A stretch of DNA of 64,000 bases from Candidatus Lachnoclostridium avicola (lineage in GTDB: Bacteria; Bacillota; Clostridia; Lachnospirales; Lachnospiraceae), in NCBI GenBank assembly GCA_019114465.1, contig DXFM01000029.1:1-64000 (forward strand), written 5' to 3'. Made by a program: the position numbers and the translations under genes. The number at the start of each line of letters is the position of its first letter. Position 1 is the first letter of the stretch. Under the pieces are notes generated by a model that was not told the DNA's origin, ran no database searches, and worked only from the letters and a program-made list of their open reading frames with translations. Shown one piece after another: positions 16,924-24,817 of the stretch.

Positions 16924-18150
16924 TCATGACCGCTTCCCTCTCCCGCATTCTGCCGCATACGGTACGAAAACGCCGGCAGTAAGCAGAATCATACACAGCC
17001 CGGAGACGAAGAACCAGACATTTACACCTACTTTTTCTGCTATGGGACTGCTGAACAGCAATCCAAAGGGCATTGTAACAGATGAAATTAACGTGAGAAC
17101 CGAAAATGCCCGCCCCATCTTGTCCGGGGAGATGGTCTCCTGCATATAGGCAGTCAGCGGAATTGTATGTACATTGCCGGAAGCCCCCAAACCGATACAG
17201 CTTCCCGCAAAGAAAAACCAGCCGGCATACGTAGGCGGTATCGTCCCGCAGATCAGCGACATAACTCCCATTGCAAACAAGCCGATGAAAGAAACTCTGA
17301 TTTTTCGGTTTACTTTCAGAACGCTGGAAAATAACAGGGAAGACGCCATCATCCCGACCGCGAAGGATAGCTCCACCGCGCTGCCGTACATTGCCGACAG
17401 CTTAAAATAATCGCTGGTCATCAGCGGATAAAAGGAGGATAGCGGCGCATAAAAGAACATGCAGAGCGCTTCCGCAATCACTATATAAAATAATTTTTTG
17501 TCCTCTTGGAATACCTGCAGTCCCTCTTTTATTTCTGCGGGGAAATACTGTTCTTTCTGTTCTGTTTTTTCAAGTTTTGGAATTTTCACGACTGCTAACG
17601 CAATACTTGCAAAAATTGCCCCCGCCACATCACTCATTAAAACGACTGGCATGGGGAAAACCGCATACAAAGACGCGCCGATTACCGGTCCCAGCAAAAA
17701 TGAGCCCGAATTTAAAAGCTGCATCCACCCATTTGTTTTTACCAGCTGTTCTTTTGGCACCAGCTGCGGAATAATCGACTGGATCGCCGGCTGCTGAAAT
17801 GTACTTCCAATCCCCCGGACGCACAGCATAACCAATACGGTCCACACCGGCAGGTCAAAAGAGAGCAGTAATCCTGCATACAGCAGCGCAGCCGTCCCCA
17901 TTGCCATATCTGAAAAAATAGAGATAAATTTCCGATTATAGCGGTCGGCCGTAATTCCCGCCAATGGGCTGAACAAGGTCATTGGAAGATAGGCGACAAG
18001 CCCTGATAGTCCCAGCATCAGCGGCGAGGATGTTTTTTCCGCAAGCCACCAAATAAGCGCAAACTGAACGCCGTGACTTCCCAGCATTGAAACTGCCTGC
18101 CCCAATGCCACAATCATAAACTGCAGTTTCCATTTTTGTGTTTTTTCCAT
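16924..18150 (-). CDS. MFS drug-type exporter
   Basis: This 408-residue, 12-segment major facilitator has the loop motif GITADRYNRK and a start (WKLQFMIVALGQAVSMLGS) resembling macrolide-efflux-type MFS proteins. An open frame runs to 18204; the ATG at 18150 is chosen because GAGAGGAC precedes it. It lies 126 bp downstream of a MarR regulator on the same strand, so I infer inducible drug export. The substrate cannot be told from sequence. Confidence 0.85.
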   Translation of the reverse strand: MEKTQKWKLQFMIVALGQAVSMLGSHGVQFALIWWLAEKTSSPLMLGLSGLVAYLPMTLFSPLAGITADRYNRKFISIFSDMAMGTAALLYAGLLLSFDLPVWTVLVMLCVRGIGSTFQQPAIQSIIPQLVPKEQLVKTNGWMQLLNSGSFLLGPVIGASLYAVFPMPVVLMSDVAGAIFASIALAVVKIPKLEKTEQKEQYFPAEIKEGLQVFQEDKKLFYIVIAEALCMFFYAPLSSFYPLMTSDYFKLSAMYGSAVELSFAVGMMASSLLFSSVLKVNRKIRVSFIGLFAMGVMSLICGTIPPTYAGWFFFAGSCIGLGASGNVHTIPLTAYMQETISPDKMGRAFSVLTLISSVTMPFGLLFSSPIAEKVGVNVWFFVSGLCMILLTAGVFVPYAAECGRGKRS

Positions 18151-18276
18151 ATCAAATTGTCCTCTCATTTTCAAAATAGTTTTCCAAAAAGGGGACAATA
18201 TCAAATATGATAATCCCCTTATTATGCTGCTGCCGACATCCAGCCACCTCCCTTCAAAGGATATTTTTTTCCGCTT

Positions 18277-18708
18277 TTACAGCATGGCCTCCAGATATTT
18301 TTTTAATCCGTCGCGATATTTTTTCGTAAGAGCCAGATATTGCTGCTGTTCCTCAGCCGTCCACTCATTCCAGATTTTGTTTTCAATCTCATGCAGAGGC
18401 ATTATTTTTTCCAATGAAAATTTCTTTCCCTTTTCCGTCAGGCAGAGAATGGTGTTTCTGCCTTTCCCCTGTTCCAAATATACGATTTCCTCTTTTTCCA
18501 ATTTGCGAATGGCAGAATTGATGGTCTGGCGGCTGATGCCTGTCAGTTTGCTTATTTCACTTTGCAGGCATTTGCCGTCCTTCTCGCAGAGTACATACAG
18601 AATATTTTGAACGCTGTCCGAGATCCCCATTTTTACGGCCGCCTCATGGTATAGAGCATTGATTTCTCCCGCTAAATAGGTATACTGCCCCGTTTCTAAA
18701 TAGTGCAA
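18277..18708 (-). CDS. MarR family transcriptional regulator
   Basis: The 143-residue protein has a winged helix-turn-helix (SEISKLTGISRQTINSAIRKLEKEEIVYLEQGKGRNTILCLTEKG, split here by eye into helix, turn and wing) flanked by dimerisation helices. The start is TTG at 18708, with AGGGGA six bases upstream and no better ATG. Its promoter carries two direct copies of a 15-bp sequence, so autoregulation and control of the downstream MFS exporter are likely. Confidence 0.87.
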   Translation of the reverse strand: MHYLETGQYTYLAGEINALYHEAAVKMGISDSVQNILYVLCEKDGKCLQSEISKLTGISRQTINSAIRKLEKEEIVYLEQGKGRNTILCLTEKGKKFSLEKIMPLHEIENKIWNEWTAEEQQQYLALTKKYRDGLKKYLEAML

Positions 18709-18730
18709 ATGGATTCCCCTTTCTAATATG

Positions 18731-18778
18731 TCCGATTTCGTACATCATGTATTATATCCGGTTTCGTACATATGTCAA
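18731..18778 (-). promoter_or_regulatory. MarR promoter with repeated operator
   Basis: On the minus strand TTGACA (18778-18773), 16 bp, TATAAT (18756-18751). ATGTACGAAACCGGA fills the spacer (18771-18757) and ATGTACGAAATCGGA lies just downstream (18745-18731): two direct copies differing by one base, placed to block RNA polymerase. Confidence 0.7.
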
Positions 18779-18925
18779 TAGTTTTTTTATGATGTTGACT
18801 ATTTCTGTCAAATTCTATATACAACAAGCGACGATACTCCTTTTCAAGAATATCGCCGCCCCCCTGTATTGTCTGTAAAATTCGTCCCGTCAGGACTTTT
18901 TTAATGGCGCTGCATTCCTGCAGCC

Positions 18926-19498
18926 CTAACGCTTCCCTTCGCTCCCGGCCTTCTCACTGGGAAACTCATACTCCATTACCGCGCAGTTTTTCACGCCGAA
19001 ATTGGCATACTCCTCATTGGTCATCTCATAAAAATAAGACTGGATGACCCGGGCGATTCCGTTGTGGGCTACTAAAATATAGGTTTTCTCCTCCGATTCC
19101 GCCCGGATCTCATCCAGCAGGTTGTAGATTCTCTGGGCCAGCTGAAGCATGGATTCTCCGCCCTCATACCGGCAGCAGAATTCCCGCTTCGCCCTCCGAA
19201 AATCCTCCCCGTCCCGGGGAGTGGACTCCCATTTCCCGAAGTTCTGCTCCTTTAGGCGCGGTTCCATCCTGGCAGGAATCCCCGTGATCTCAGAGATATG
19301 CCGGGCGGTCTCCGCCGCCCGGATCAGGGGAGAATAGAGAATCTCATCAGCTTTGATTCCGTCGGCCAGGATCCGCTTTCCCGTCTCAATGGCCTGCTGA
19401 TGTCCCAGCTCTGTCAGTTCAATATCCGTCGCCCCGCAGATCTTATTTTCCACATTCCACACTGTCTGTCCATGCCGGACAAAATATACTCTTCCCAT
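18926..19498 (-). CDS. Histidine phosphatase family protein
   Basis: The 190-residue protein belongs to the phosphoglycerate mutase-like superfamily: RHG in FVRHGQTVWN at residue 8, a conserved Glu region (RLKEQNFGKWES) and the second catalytic His in LVAHNGIARV. Many relatives are phosphatases of small metabolites such as sugar phosphates or cobalamin and nucleotide precursors; the substrate here is unknown. It begins 5 bp after the NifX-SlyD gene and is the last gene of the apparent ABC/beta-lactamase operon. Confidence 0.88.
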   Translation of the reverse strand: MGRVYFVRHGQTVWNVENKICGATDIELTELGHQQAIETGKRILADGIKADEILYSPLIRAAETARHISEITGIPARMEPRLKEQNFGKWESTPRDGEDFRRAKREFCCRYEGGESMLQLAQRIYNLLDEIRAESEEKTYILVAHNGIARVIQSYFYEMTNEEYANFGVKNCAVMEYEFPSEKAGSEGKR

Positions 19499-19503
19499 GC
19501 CGT

Positions 19504-20361
19504 TTATTTTACCTCAACCAGCTCAATGCGGAAGTTCAGTTCCTTGCCGGCCATCTCGTGATTGGCGTCAAAGGTGATGGTCGTCTCGTCTTTCGCCGTT
19601 ACTTTTACGGGGAAAGGCTGTCCGAACTGGTTAGACAGGTACACCTGCTGTCCCACAGACAGGTCTTCCGATCCCGGCAGCTGGGCAATCTCCAGGGTGA
19701 AAATGGCATCGGGGTTGGGCATACCGTACGCCTCCTCCGGCATCAGATGGACATCCACAACCTGTCCCACTTCCATATCCGCCACCGCGGCGTCAAATCC
19801 CCGGATCATCTGTCCCGCTCCGCAGATAAACTCCAGAGGCTCTCCCCGGTCATAGGAGGAATCAAACTGTGTTCCGTCGTTGAAAGTGCCTCTGTAATGA
19901 GTGCGGCAGACTCTGCCCACATTGCGGCCGGTGATCGCCGGCCGGGCCCCGCACCCGCCTCCGCAGCTGCCACAGCCGCCTCCGCAGGAATGTTCCTCCT
20001 CGTGAGAGCCGCAGTCGTGCTCCTCTCCGTGATGATGGTCACAGTTGGCCCCGGTGGACTCCAGCTCCCCTCTCAGGTAAGCCTCCACCGCCTGGTCCGC
20101 GTCTCCCTGGGCGCCGGCGCACAGCTTCACGCCTGCTTCCTCAAGGGCCGCCTGCGCCCCGCCGCCGATGCCGCCGCAAATAAGCACATCTACGGCCTGG
20201 GAAGCCAGCAGTCCGGCCAGAGCGCCGTGTCCGGTGCCATTGGAGCCGATGATCTCGCTGGACACCACCTGGTTGTCTTCCACATCATATACCTTGAAGA
20301 ACTCTGTCTTTCCAAAATGCTGGAAAATAGTTCCGTTGTCGTAAGCTACTGCGATTTTCAT
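19504..20361 (-). CDS. Fusion of NifX/NifB-type domain and SlyD-like FKBP prolyl isomerase
   Basis: The 285-residue protein has three parts. Residues 1-100 (MKIAVAYDNGTIFQHFGKTE) form a dinitrogenase iron-molybdenum cofactor-binding type domain (NifX/NafY family). Residues 105-138 are a linker packed with His and Cys, such as CDHHHGEEHDCG and CGGGCGSCGGGC, likely to bind metal. Residues 145-285 are a SlyD-like FKBP (THYRGTFNDGTQFDSSY, GAGQMIRGFDAAV, MPEEAYG). The start at 20361 follows GAGGAGG; an upstream ATG at 20388 is rejected. I infer a metal-binding chaperone. Confidence 0.9.
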   Translation of the reverse strand: MKIAVAYDNGTIFQHFGKTEFFKVYDVEDNQVVSSEIIGSNGTGHGALAGLLASQAVDVLICGGIGGGAQAALEEAGVKLCAGAQGDADQAVEAYLRGELESTGANCDHHHGEEHDCGSHEEEHSCGGGCGSCGGGCGARPAITGRNVGRVCRTHYRGTFNDGTQFDSSYDRGEPLEFICGAGQMIRGFDAAVADMEVGQVVDVHLMPEEAYGMPNPDAIFTLEIAQLPGSEDLSVGQQVYLSNQFGQPFPVKVTAKDETTITFDANHEMAGKELNFRIELVEVK

Positions 20362-20396
20362 TTCTGAAATCCTCCTCGTCTGTATCATAGTTCCTG

Positions 20397-21884
20397 CTAT
20401 TCTATCACAGAACAGAAGTGATTTACAAGCTGAACCGCGATTTCTTTCGCCTGTGTGCTGGACACGTTCCTGCCGTCGTTCCTTCCCAGGCGCACGCAGA
20501 AATATACAGGCCCCTCTTCCCTTTCCGCAAATCCTGTAAACCAGGCGTCAACCACCGCGCCTTTTTCCTTTCCCATTCCTGTCTTCCCGTATATGGAAAC
20601 GCCGGATTCTCCCTGCTCCGGCACCAGCATAACCTGCTTTAGTTCATTCTGTATTTCTTCGGAAATGTCTGAGCCGCTGCCAAAGATCCGTTCCATCACC
20701 TCCGTCTGCTCCTTCGGGGAGATCTTTAACGAAGATTCAATCCAGAATCCGGTCAGGGCCCGATTGCTGTTATTGGTGTTCAGCCTGCCTTCCCAGTCCG
20801 AAATATCGCAGTTGCCGTACCGGAGCTTCTCCAGTTCCTCCTGCATCCGCTCTTTGCCGATATCGTCTATCACCTGCCGGAAATACCAGACGCAGGAGGT
20901 GCGGAACGCTTCCCTGAAATCTACATCTCTGTTCCAGTCTTCATTCCAGAATACCTCCCCGCTCCACGCCCGGGTGGAGTCCTCCGGCTTCAGGATCCCC
21001 TGCTCCATGGCAATCGCCGAGGAAACAATCTTAAACGTGGAACAGGGAGAGCTTCTGGTCTCCGCAAGGTCGGGATTATAAACGGTATACCGCGCCTCTT
21101 CCGAATCGTAGATCACCGCTGTTCCGTTTAACCCGTCAAAATACTCTGCCCAGTCTGCCTCCACGATTTCCGGAATCTGCTGTTCTTCCTCCCCGCCGAA
21201 GCCATCTTTCCCGTCCGGCTTTCCGCTGACAAATTCAATGACGACATCGCCGTTATTGCCGGACACATTCAGGATCTTCTCCCCGCCGGCTTTGCTGGCC
21301 GGAAGACTGCATTCGCCCTTTTTCACCTCCGACTGAACGGCAAAATCATCGCAGCTTCCCATAACCGTCCCCCTGATATCCCCGTTTTTCACCGTCAGAG
21401 ACAGGGAGTTTCCCACCTCCAGACGTTCAAAGACAATATCTCCTCCGTTGGAGGCAATACGGACACTCCCCTCTACAGTCATGGGAGAAAGGGAGATCTC
21501 CTCGTTGGTTGTGGACAGGGTCAGGGCGTTTAACGGCTGATCCGGTATCTGCAGCCATATTTTCCGATTTTCAGCGGAAGGTTTTCCCCCGAAATAATCG
21601 GTCCACTCCTTCGCTGACTTCCCTGTCACCTCCAGCACCTGTTCCTCATTGACAGAGATGTCATAATACTCCTTATTGTTTTCCGAATATTGAAGATGAA
21701 CCCGGCCGTCTCCGGACGGGGAAATCTCGATTTCCCGATCCTGTACGTCAACACGGATTTCCCGGATCTGCCCATCCGGCGTATATATTTTTTCCTCAAA
21801 CGGCCCGCTGCCGCTTCCGCACCCGGCCAGGGCGAAACTTCCCAGGGCTCCAAGACAGAAGACTGCTGCTCTTATTCCAGTCAT
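20397..21884 (-). CDS. Lipoprotein fusing DUF4097 to a class D beta-lactamase/penicillin-binding domain
   Basis: The 495-residue protein starts with a lipoprotein signal (LAGC, Cys22). Residues about 35-220 have the repeating beta-strand pattern of DUF4097. Residues about 240-495 match class D beta-lactamases: STFK with nucleophile Ser282, SCV at 330-332, YGN at 356-358, FWIESSLKISP around 380 and KTG at 434-436. All active-site motifs are intact, so it is either an enzyme or, as in BlaR1-type receptors, a beta-lactam sensor. It lies 13 bp after an ABC permease gene and follows GAGGAGG. The combination is unusual. Confidence 0.85.
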   Translation of the reverse strand: MTGIRAAVFCLGALGSFALAGCGSGSGPFEEKIYTPDGQIREIRVDVQDREIEISPSGDGRVHLQYSENNKEYYDISVNEEQVLEVTGKSAKEWTDYFGGKPSAENRKIWLQIPDQPLNALTLSTTNEEISLSPMTVEGSVRIASNGGDIVFERLEVGNSLSLTVKNGDIRGTVMGSCDDFAVQSEVKKGECSLPASKAGGEKILNVSGNNGDVVIEFVSGKPDGKDGFGGEEEQQIPEIVEADWAEYFDGLNGTAVIYDSEEARYTVYNPDLAETRSSPCSTFKIVSSAIAMEQGILKPEDSTRAWSGEVFWNEDWNRDVDFREAFRTSCVWYFRQVIDDIGKERMQEELEKLRYGNCDISDWEGRLNTNNSNRALTGFWIESSLKISPKEQTEVMERIFGSGSDISEEIQNELKQVMLVPEQGESGVSIYGKTGMGKEKGAVVDAWFTGFAEREEGPVYFCVRLGRNDGRNVSSTQAKEIAVQLVNHFCSVIE

Positions 21885-21897
21885 GGCGGCTCCTCCT

Positions 21898-22545
21898 CTA
21901 CAAAGTTTTTCTTTTTAAGACCGCCAGACCTCCGCAGGACAGGGCGGCGCTTAGAAACAGGCAGATGGCAATGTGCTGGATTGCGCTGCTGTTAAACATG
22001 ATCAGCCGGAAAAATCCGGCCAGACCTGCCCGCAGCGGGGCAATAGGCGTAAAAATACAGATTACCGCAATCAGCACCCCATCCGTCAGCCACCCATACC
22101 AGCGCGCCTGCATGGACAGCAGCACATGAAGAAAAATCATAACCAGGAGCAAAAAGGCCATCTGCCGCAGCCCTGCCGCCACGATCCCATTTTCCGTCCA
22201 CCCGCACACATCCATCAGATTGACCACCGTCCGCGCCGGATATAAGGGATCAAGGAGAAAATGGAACGCTGTGTTGGCCAGGGAAATGCAGAAGGCCAGA
22301 AAGGCGTAGCTCACCACACAGGCAAAAAAATAATCCCTTTTGCCCGCTCCCAGATACATGAGCTTCGTGAAATCGTAAAGCACAAAAAAGAATGGAGTCA
22401 TCACGGCAAGGAGCCAGAGATAATTTCCATTACTCAGCACAACATCGCCGGATGACGTGGCGCAAAGCGTCACCAAAGCCGTCACGATAAAACTGATCTT
22501 ATTGCCTGCAATCAATCGTTTTCCAATCGCGAAAACAGTCCTCAT
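21898..22545 (-). CDS. ABC-2 type permease subunit
   Basis: The 215-residue protein has six hydrophobic segments and no enzymatic motif. It overlaps the ABC ATPase gene by 4 bp and is therefore almost certainly its membrane partner. Sequence alone does not reveal the substrate; short permeases of this kind occur in exporters of peptides or antibiotics. The beta-lactamase-fusion lipoprotein follows at once. Confidence 0.75.
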   Translation of the reverse strand: MRTVFAIGKRLIAGNKISFIVTALVTLCATSSGDVVLSNGNYLWLLAVMTPFFFVLYDFTKLMYLGAGKRDYFFACVVSYAFLAFCISLANTAFHFLLDPLYPARTVVNLMDVCGWTENGIVAAGLRQMAFLLLVMIFLHVLLSMQARWYGWLTDGVLIAVICIFTPIAPLRAGLAGFFRLIMFNSSAIQHIAICLFLSAALSCGGLAVLKRKTL

Positions 22546-23393
22546 CTTGCCGCACCTCCCTTATGCCCCACCATCTGAATAAAGAAATCCTGCAGGGACA
22601 GGGGACGGACGTCCAGTCCCTCCGCCTGCTCCGGCGGATTGTCAAAAATATAGGCTGTGGCCAGGCCGCCGACGGTATCCCGGCCGATGACATTCCGGTT
22701 CCCCACTGCGGCCTCCACATCCTTTTGAAGTCCGCTGACACTGAAGGCCTTCGCCTCCACAGATTGGAGCGTATCAAAGAAACAGATTCTCCCCTTGTCA
22801 ATGATGATCAGCTTCTGAATGGTCCTGGCGATCTCCTCGATGATGTGGGTGGATACGACGATAATGCGGGGATGTCTCCGAAAACTCTCCGTCAGCATGT
22901 CATAAAATTCCATGCGCATCACCGCGTCGAATCCCAGCACCGGCTCGTCCAGCAGCACGACGCTCTTACTGCTCGCCAGGCAGATCATGGTCGAAACCAT
23001 AGTTTTCATGCCCAGAGAAAGGTGGCGGAACTTCTTTTTTCCGTCCAGCTCAAACCGCTCCATCATCTCCAGCGCAAACTCATAGTCATAGCTGGGATTT
23101 ACTTCCGAGGCGATCCGCAGCAGTTTTCCCACGGGAAGATTAAAATGTCCTGCAAAATTTTCCACGTAACTGACGCCCGTATCCAGCGCGGCGGTTGTGA
23201 TCGTTCTGCCGTCAACCTGGATGGTCCCCGCCGTAATATTCTGATACCCGGCGATGGATTTGAGAAGAGTGGTCTTTCCTGCGCCGTTTCTGCCAAGCAG
23301 GCAGTAAATCCCCGGCTCCGCCACCGTCAAAGTAATGTTTTTCAGTATGGCCGACCGCCCATACTCTTTGGTCACCTGTTTCAATTCTATCAT
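22542..23393 (-). CDS. ABC transporter ATP-binding protein
   Basis: The 283-residue ATPase shows Walker A (GRNGAGKTTLL), the signature region HLSLGMKT, Walker B (SVVLLDEPVLG) and the H-loop STH. It resembles drug or peptide exporter ATPases that pair with ABC-2 permeases. It is the first gene of a minus-strand unit and sits behind a MerR-type promoter shared with the divergent regulator. Confidence 0.93.
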   Translation of the reverse strand: MIELKQVTKEYGRSAILKNITLTVAEPGIYCLLGRNGAGKTTLLKSIAGYQNITAGTIQVDGRTITTAALDTGVSYVENFAGHFNLPVGKLLRIASEVNPSYDYEFALEMMERFELDGKKKFRHLSLGMKTMVSTMICLASSKSVVLLDEPVLGFDAVMRMEFYDMLTESFRRHPRIIVVSTHIIEEIARTIQKLIIIDKGRICFFDTLQSVEAKAFSVSGLQKDVEAAVGNRNVIGRDTVGGLATAYIFDNPPEQAEGLDVRPLSLQDFFIQMVGHKGGAAR

Positions 23394-23425
23394 TCAGCCT
23401 TCCTCCTGACACCTTTGGCATCCTA

Positions 23426-23453
23426 TTGTGTTTCCCATTTTTTATGGTAAAAT
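23426..23453 (+). promoter_or_regulatory. Putative promoter of the MerR gene at 23.5 kb
   Basis: TTGTGT (23426-23431), 16 bp, TAAAAT (23448-23453), overlapping the region that drives the divergent ABC operon. Confidence 0.4.
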
Positions 23454-23455
23454 GG

Positions 23456-23486
23456 ATTATAAACTTTTGTGTTGCACAAAGGTCAA
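23456..23486 (-). promoter_or_regulatory. MerR-type promoter/operator of the ABC/beta-lactamase operon
   Basis: On the minus strand -35 TTGACC (23486-23481) and -10 TATAAT (23461-23456) are 19 bp apart. The spacer holds the dyad TTTGTG/CACAAA around a TTG or CAA centre (about 23463-23483). This is the classical geometry of MerR-activated promoters, and the divergent gene encodes a MerR protein. Confidence 0.75.
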
Positions 23487-23499
23487 GGGGGAATTGGCG

Positions 23500-24282
23500 A
23501 TGAAACAGTATTTCACCATCGGAGAGGCCGCAAAGGCCGTCCGCACCACCGCCGAAACTCTGCGGCATTACGACCGCATCGGATTGGTAAAGCCCAGCAG
23601 AACGGACGAATGGACCAATTACCGCTACTACACCGAACAGGACATCGTCCGTTTGAATACGGTGCGTGCCCTGCAGCTTATGGATCTGCCGCTGCGGGAA
23701 ATAAAAAAGGTCCTGGAATACGAGGACCTGGAAAAAATCGTTGAATTTTTAGGGGAAGCGGAGAGACGGGCGGATGAAAAAATTGCCGCCCTGCAGAACA
23801 GCCGGTCGAAGATCCGGCTGGCAAAGGAAAGCTATGAGAGAAAGCTGCAGGACCGCAGCCGTCCAGGCGGCATTTTTCTCAGAGAAATTCCGGAGCGGGT
23901 CATTCTGCTGTCTGATACGCTGGAAACGCCGACCCTTGACACCCTCTGGAATTATCTCAGCCATTTTTACCGCAAACTTTCCCCGGACTTAAAAGACCGG
24001 TTTTCCTTTGAAGATCTGGCCGGCATATACACGGAAAAGGGGGCGGCAAAGCTTTTTGCCGTCTGCGTCCGCTGGGCGGAAACGGACGGCCTGAAAGTCC
24101 TGCCGGGGGGAACGTACCTGTGCGCGGACTGTACGGAAGAAAACCGGACGCAGGTCCTGGAGGAGCTGATCCGCACCGCTAAAGCGGAATACGGCGCTGA
24201 CCCTGCATTTACCGTACAGCTGATCGTTGTATCCGGCATTCTCCACTGGAATTACGAAGCGCAGATTCTGATCGGGCGCTAA
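23500..24282 (+). CDS. MerR family regulator
   Basis: The N-terminal winged helix is clear (MKQYFTIGEAAKAVRTTAET, then LRHYDRIGLVKPSRTDEWTN), followed by a coiled coil (about residues 85-125) and a C-terminal effector domain of about 130 residues without a metal-binding Cys pattern, which argues for a drug or small-molecule sensor. The ATG at 23500 follows AGGGGGA; the longer frame from 23428 is rejected. It is divergent to the ABC/class D operon, whose promoter carries a MerR-type operator, so it is very likely that operon's activator. Confidence 0.87.
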   Translation: MKQYFTIGEAAKAVRTTAETLRHYDRIGLVKPSRTDEWTNYRYYTEQDIVRLNTVRALQLMDLPLREIKKVLEYEDLEKIVEFLGEAERRADEKIAALQNSRSKIRLAKESYERKLQDRSRPGGIFLREIPERVILLSDTLETPTLDTLWNYLSHFYRKLSPDLKDRFSFEDLAGIYTEKGAAKLFAVCVRWAETDGLKVLPGGTYLCADCTEENRTQVLEELIRTAKAEYGADPAFTVQLIVVSGILHWNYEAQILIGR

Positions 24283-24750
24283 GGCTGCGGACATTCTCTC
24301 CTCACCGGCCGGACGTACTTAAAGCATTGTCCCGGATTGTAGTAAAAATACATAATCCTGCCGGGGGAGGTATCCAGCTGCCATCCGGCAGCTGCATAGT
24401 CGAACGCGGCCATGGCCTGCTCTATCCTTTCCTCCACACTGCTGTTTTCCTGTTCGTACTGAAAGGGACCGTGCTCAAAAACCAGGTATTCCCCTTCCGG
24501 AATTTGGACCGCAGACATCTGCGGCGGGACTGTCCCGCACCTCTTTCAGCGCAAAGGCCAGTTTCCGTCCCTTCAGATAATCCCGGAAGGACATGCCGGT
24601 AATCTCCCTGAACTTTCTCGTCGCATGAAATTCTGAGTATCCCAGTTTCCGGGCCAGTCCGCGCAGCGTGGGCTCCCCGTCGCTGTGACTGTTCAGACAC
24701 TCATCAATTTCATCCACCATCACCTGAATCTGCCTCTCCCACTCATACAT
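24279..24750 (-). pseudogene. AraC/GyrI-type regulator with out-of-frame internal deletion
   Basis: Codons from 24750 give an AraC N-terminus (MYEWERQIQVMVDEIDEC, then LARKLGYSEFHATRKFREIT) up to KEVRDS. The frame then shifts, and a different frame ending at 24279 gives the C-terminal end of a GyrI-like effector domain (VPPQMSAVQIPEGEYLVFEHGPFQYEQ and VRPVRRECPQP). In intact relatives roughly 180-200 residues lie between these parts. The join is around 24530. The gene is therefore a remnant. Confidence 0.85.
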
Positions 24751-24817
24751 GTTATGATCTCCTCCGTTTCACTGTTTTCCATGGATTATAGACCACAGCG
24801 GCGTCTGTTTCCTGATT

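Noticed and set aside
18829-18862. Terminator near the histidine phosphatase gene
   Set aside because: The inverted repeat GCGACGATA/TATCGCCGC has mismatches and no T run.
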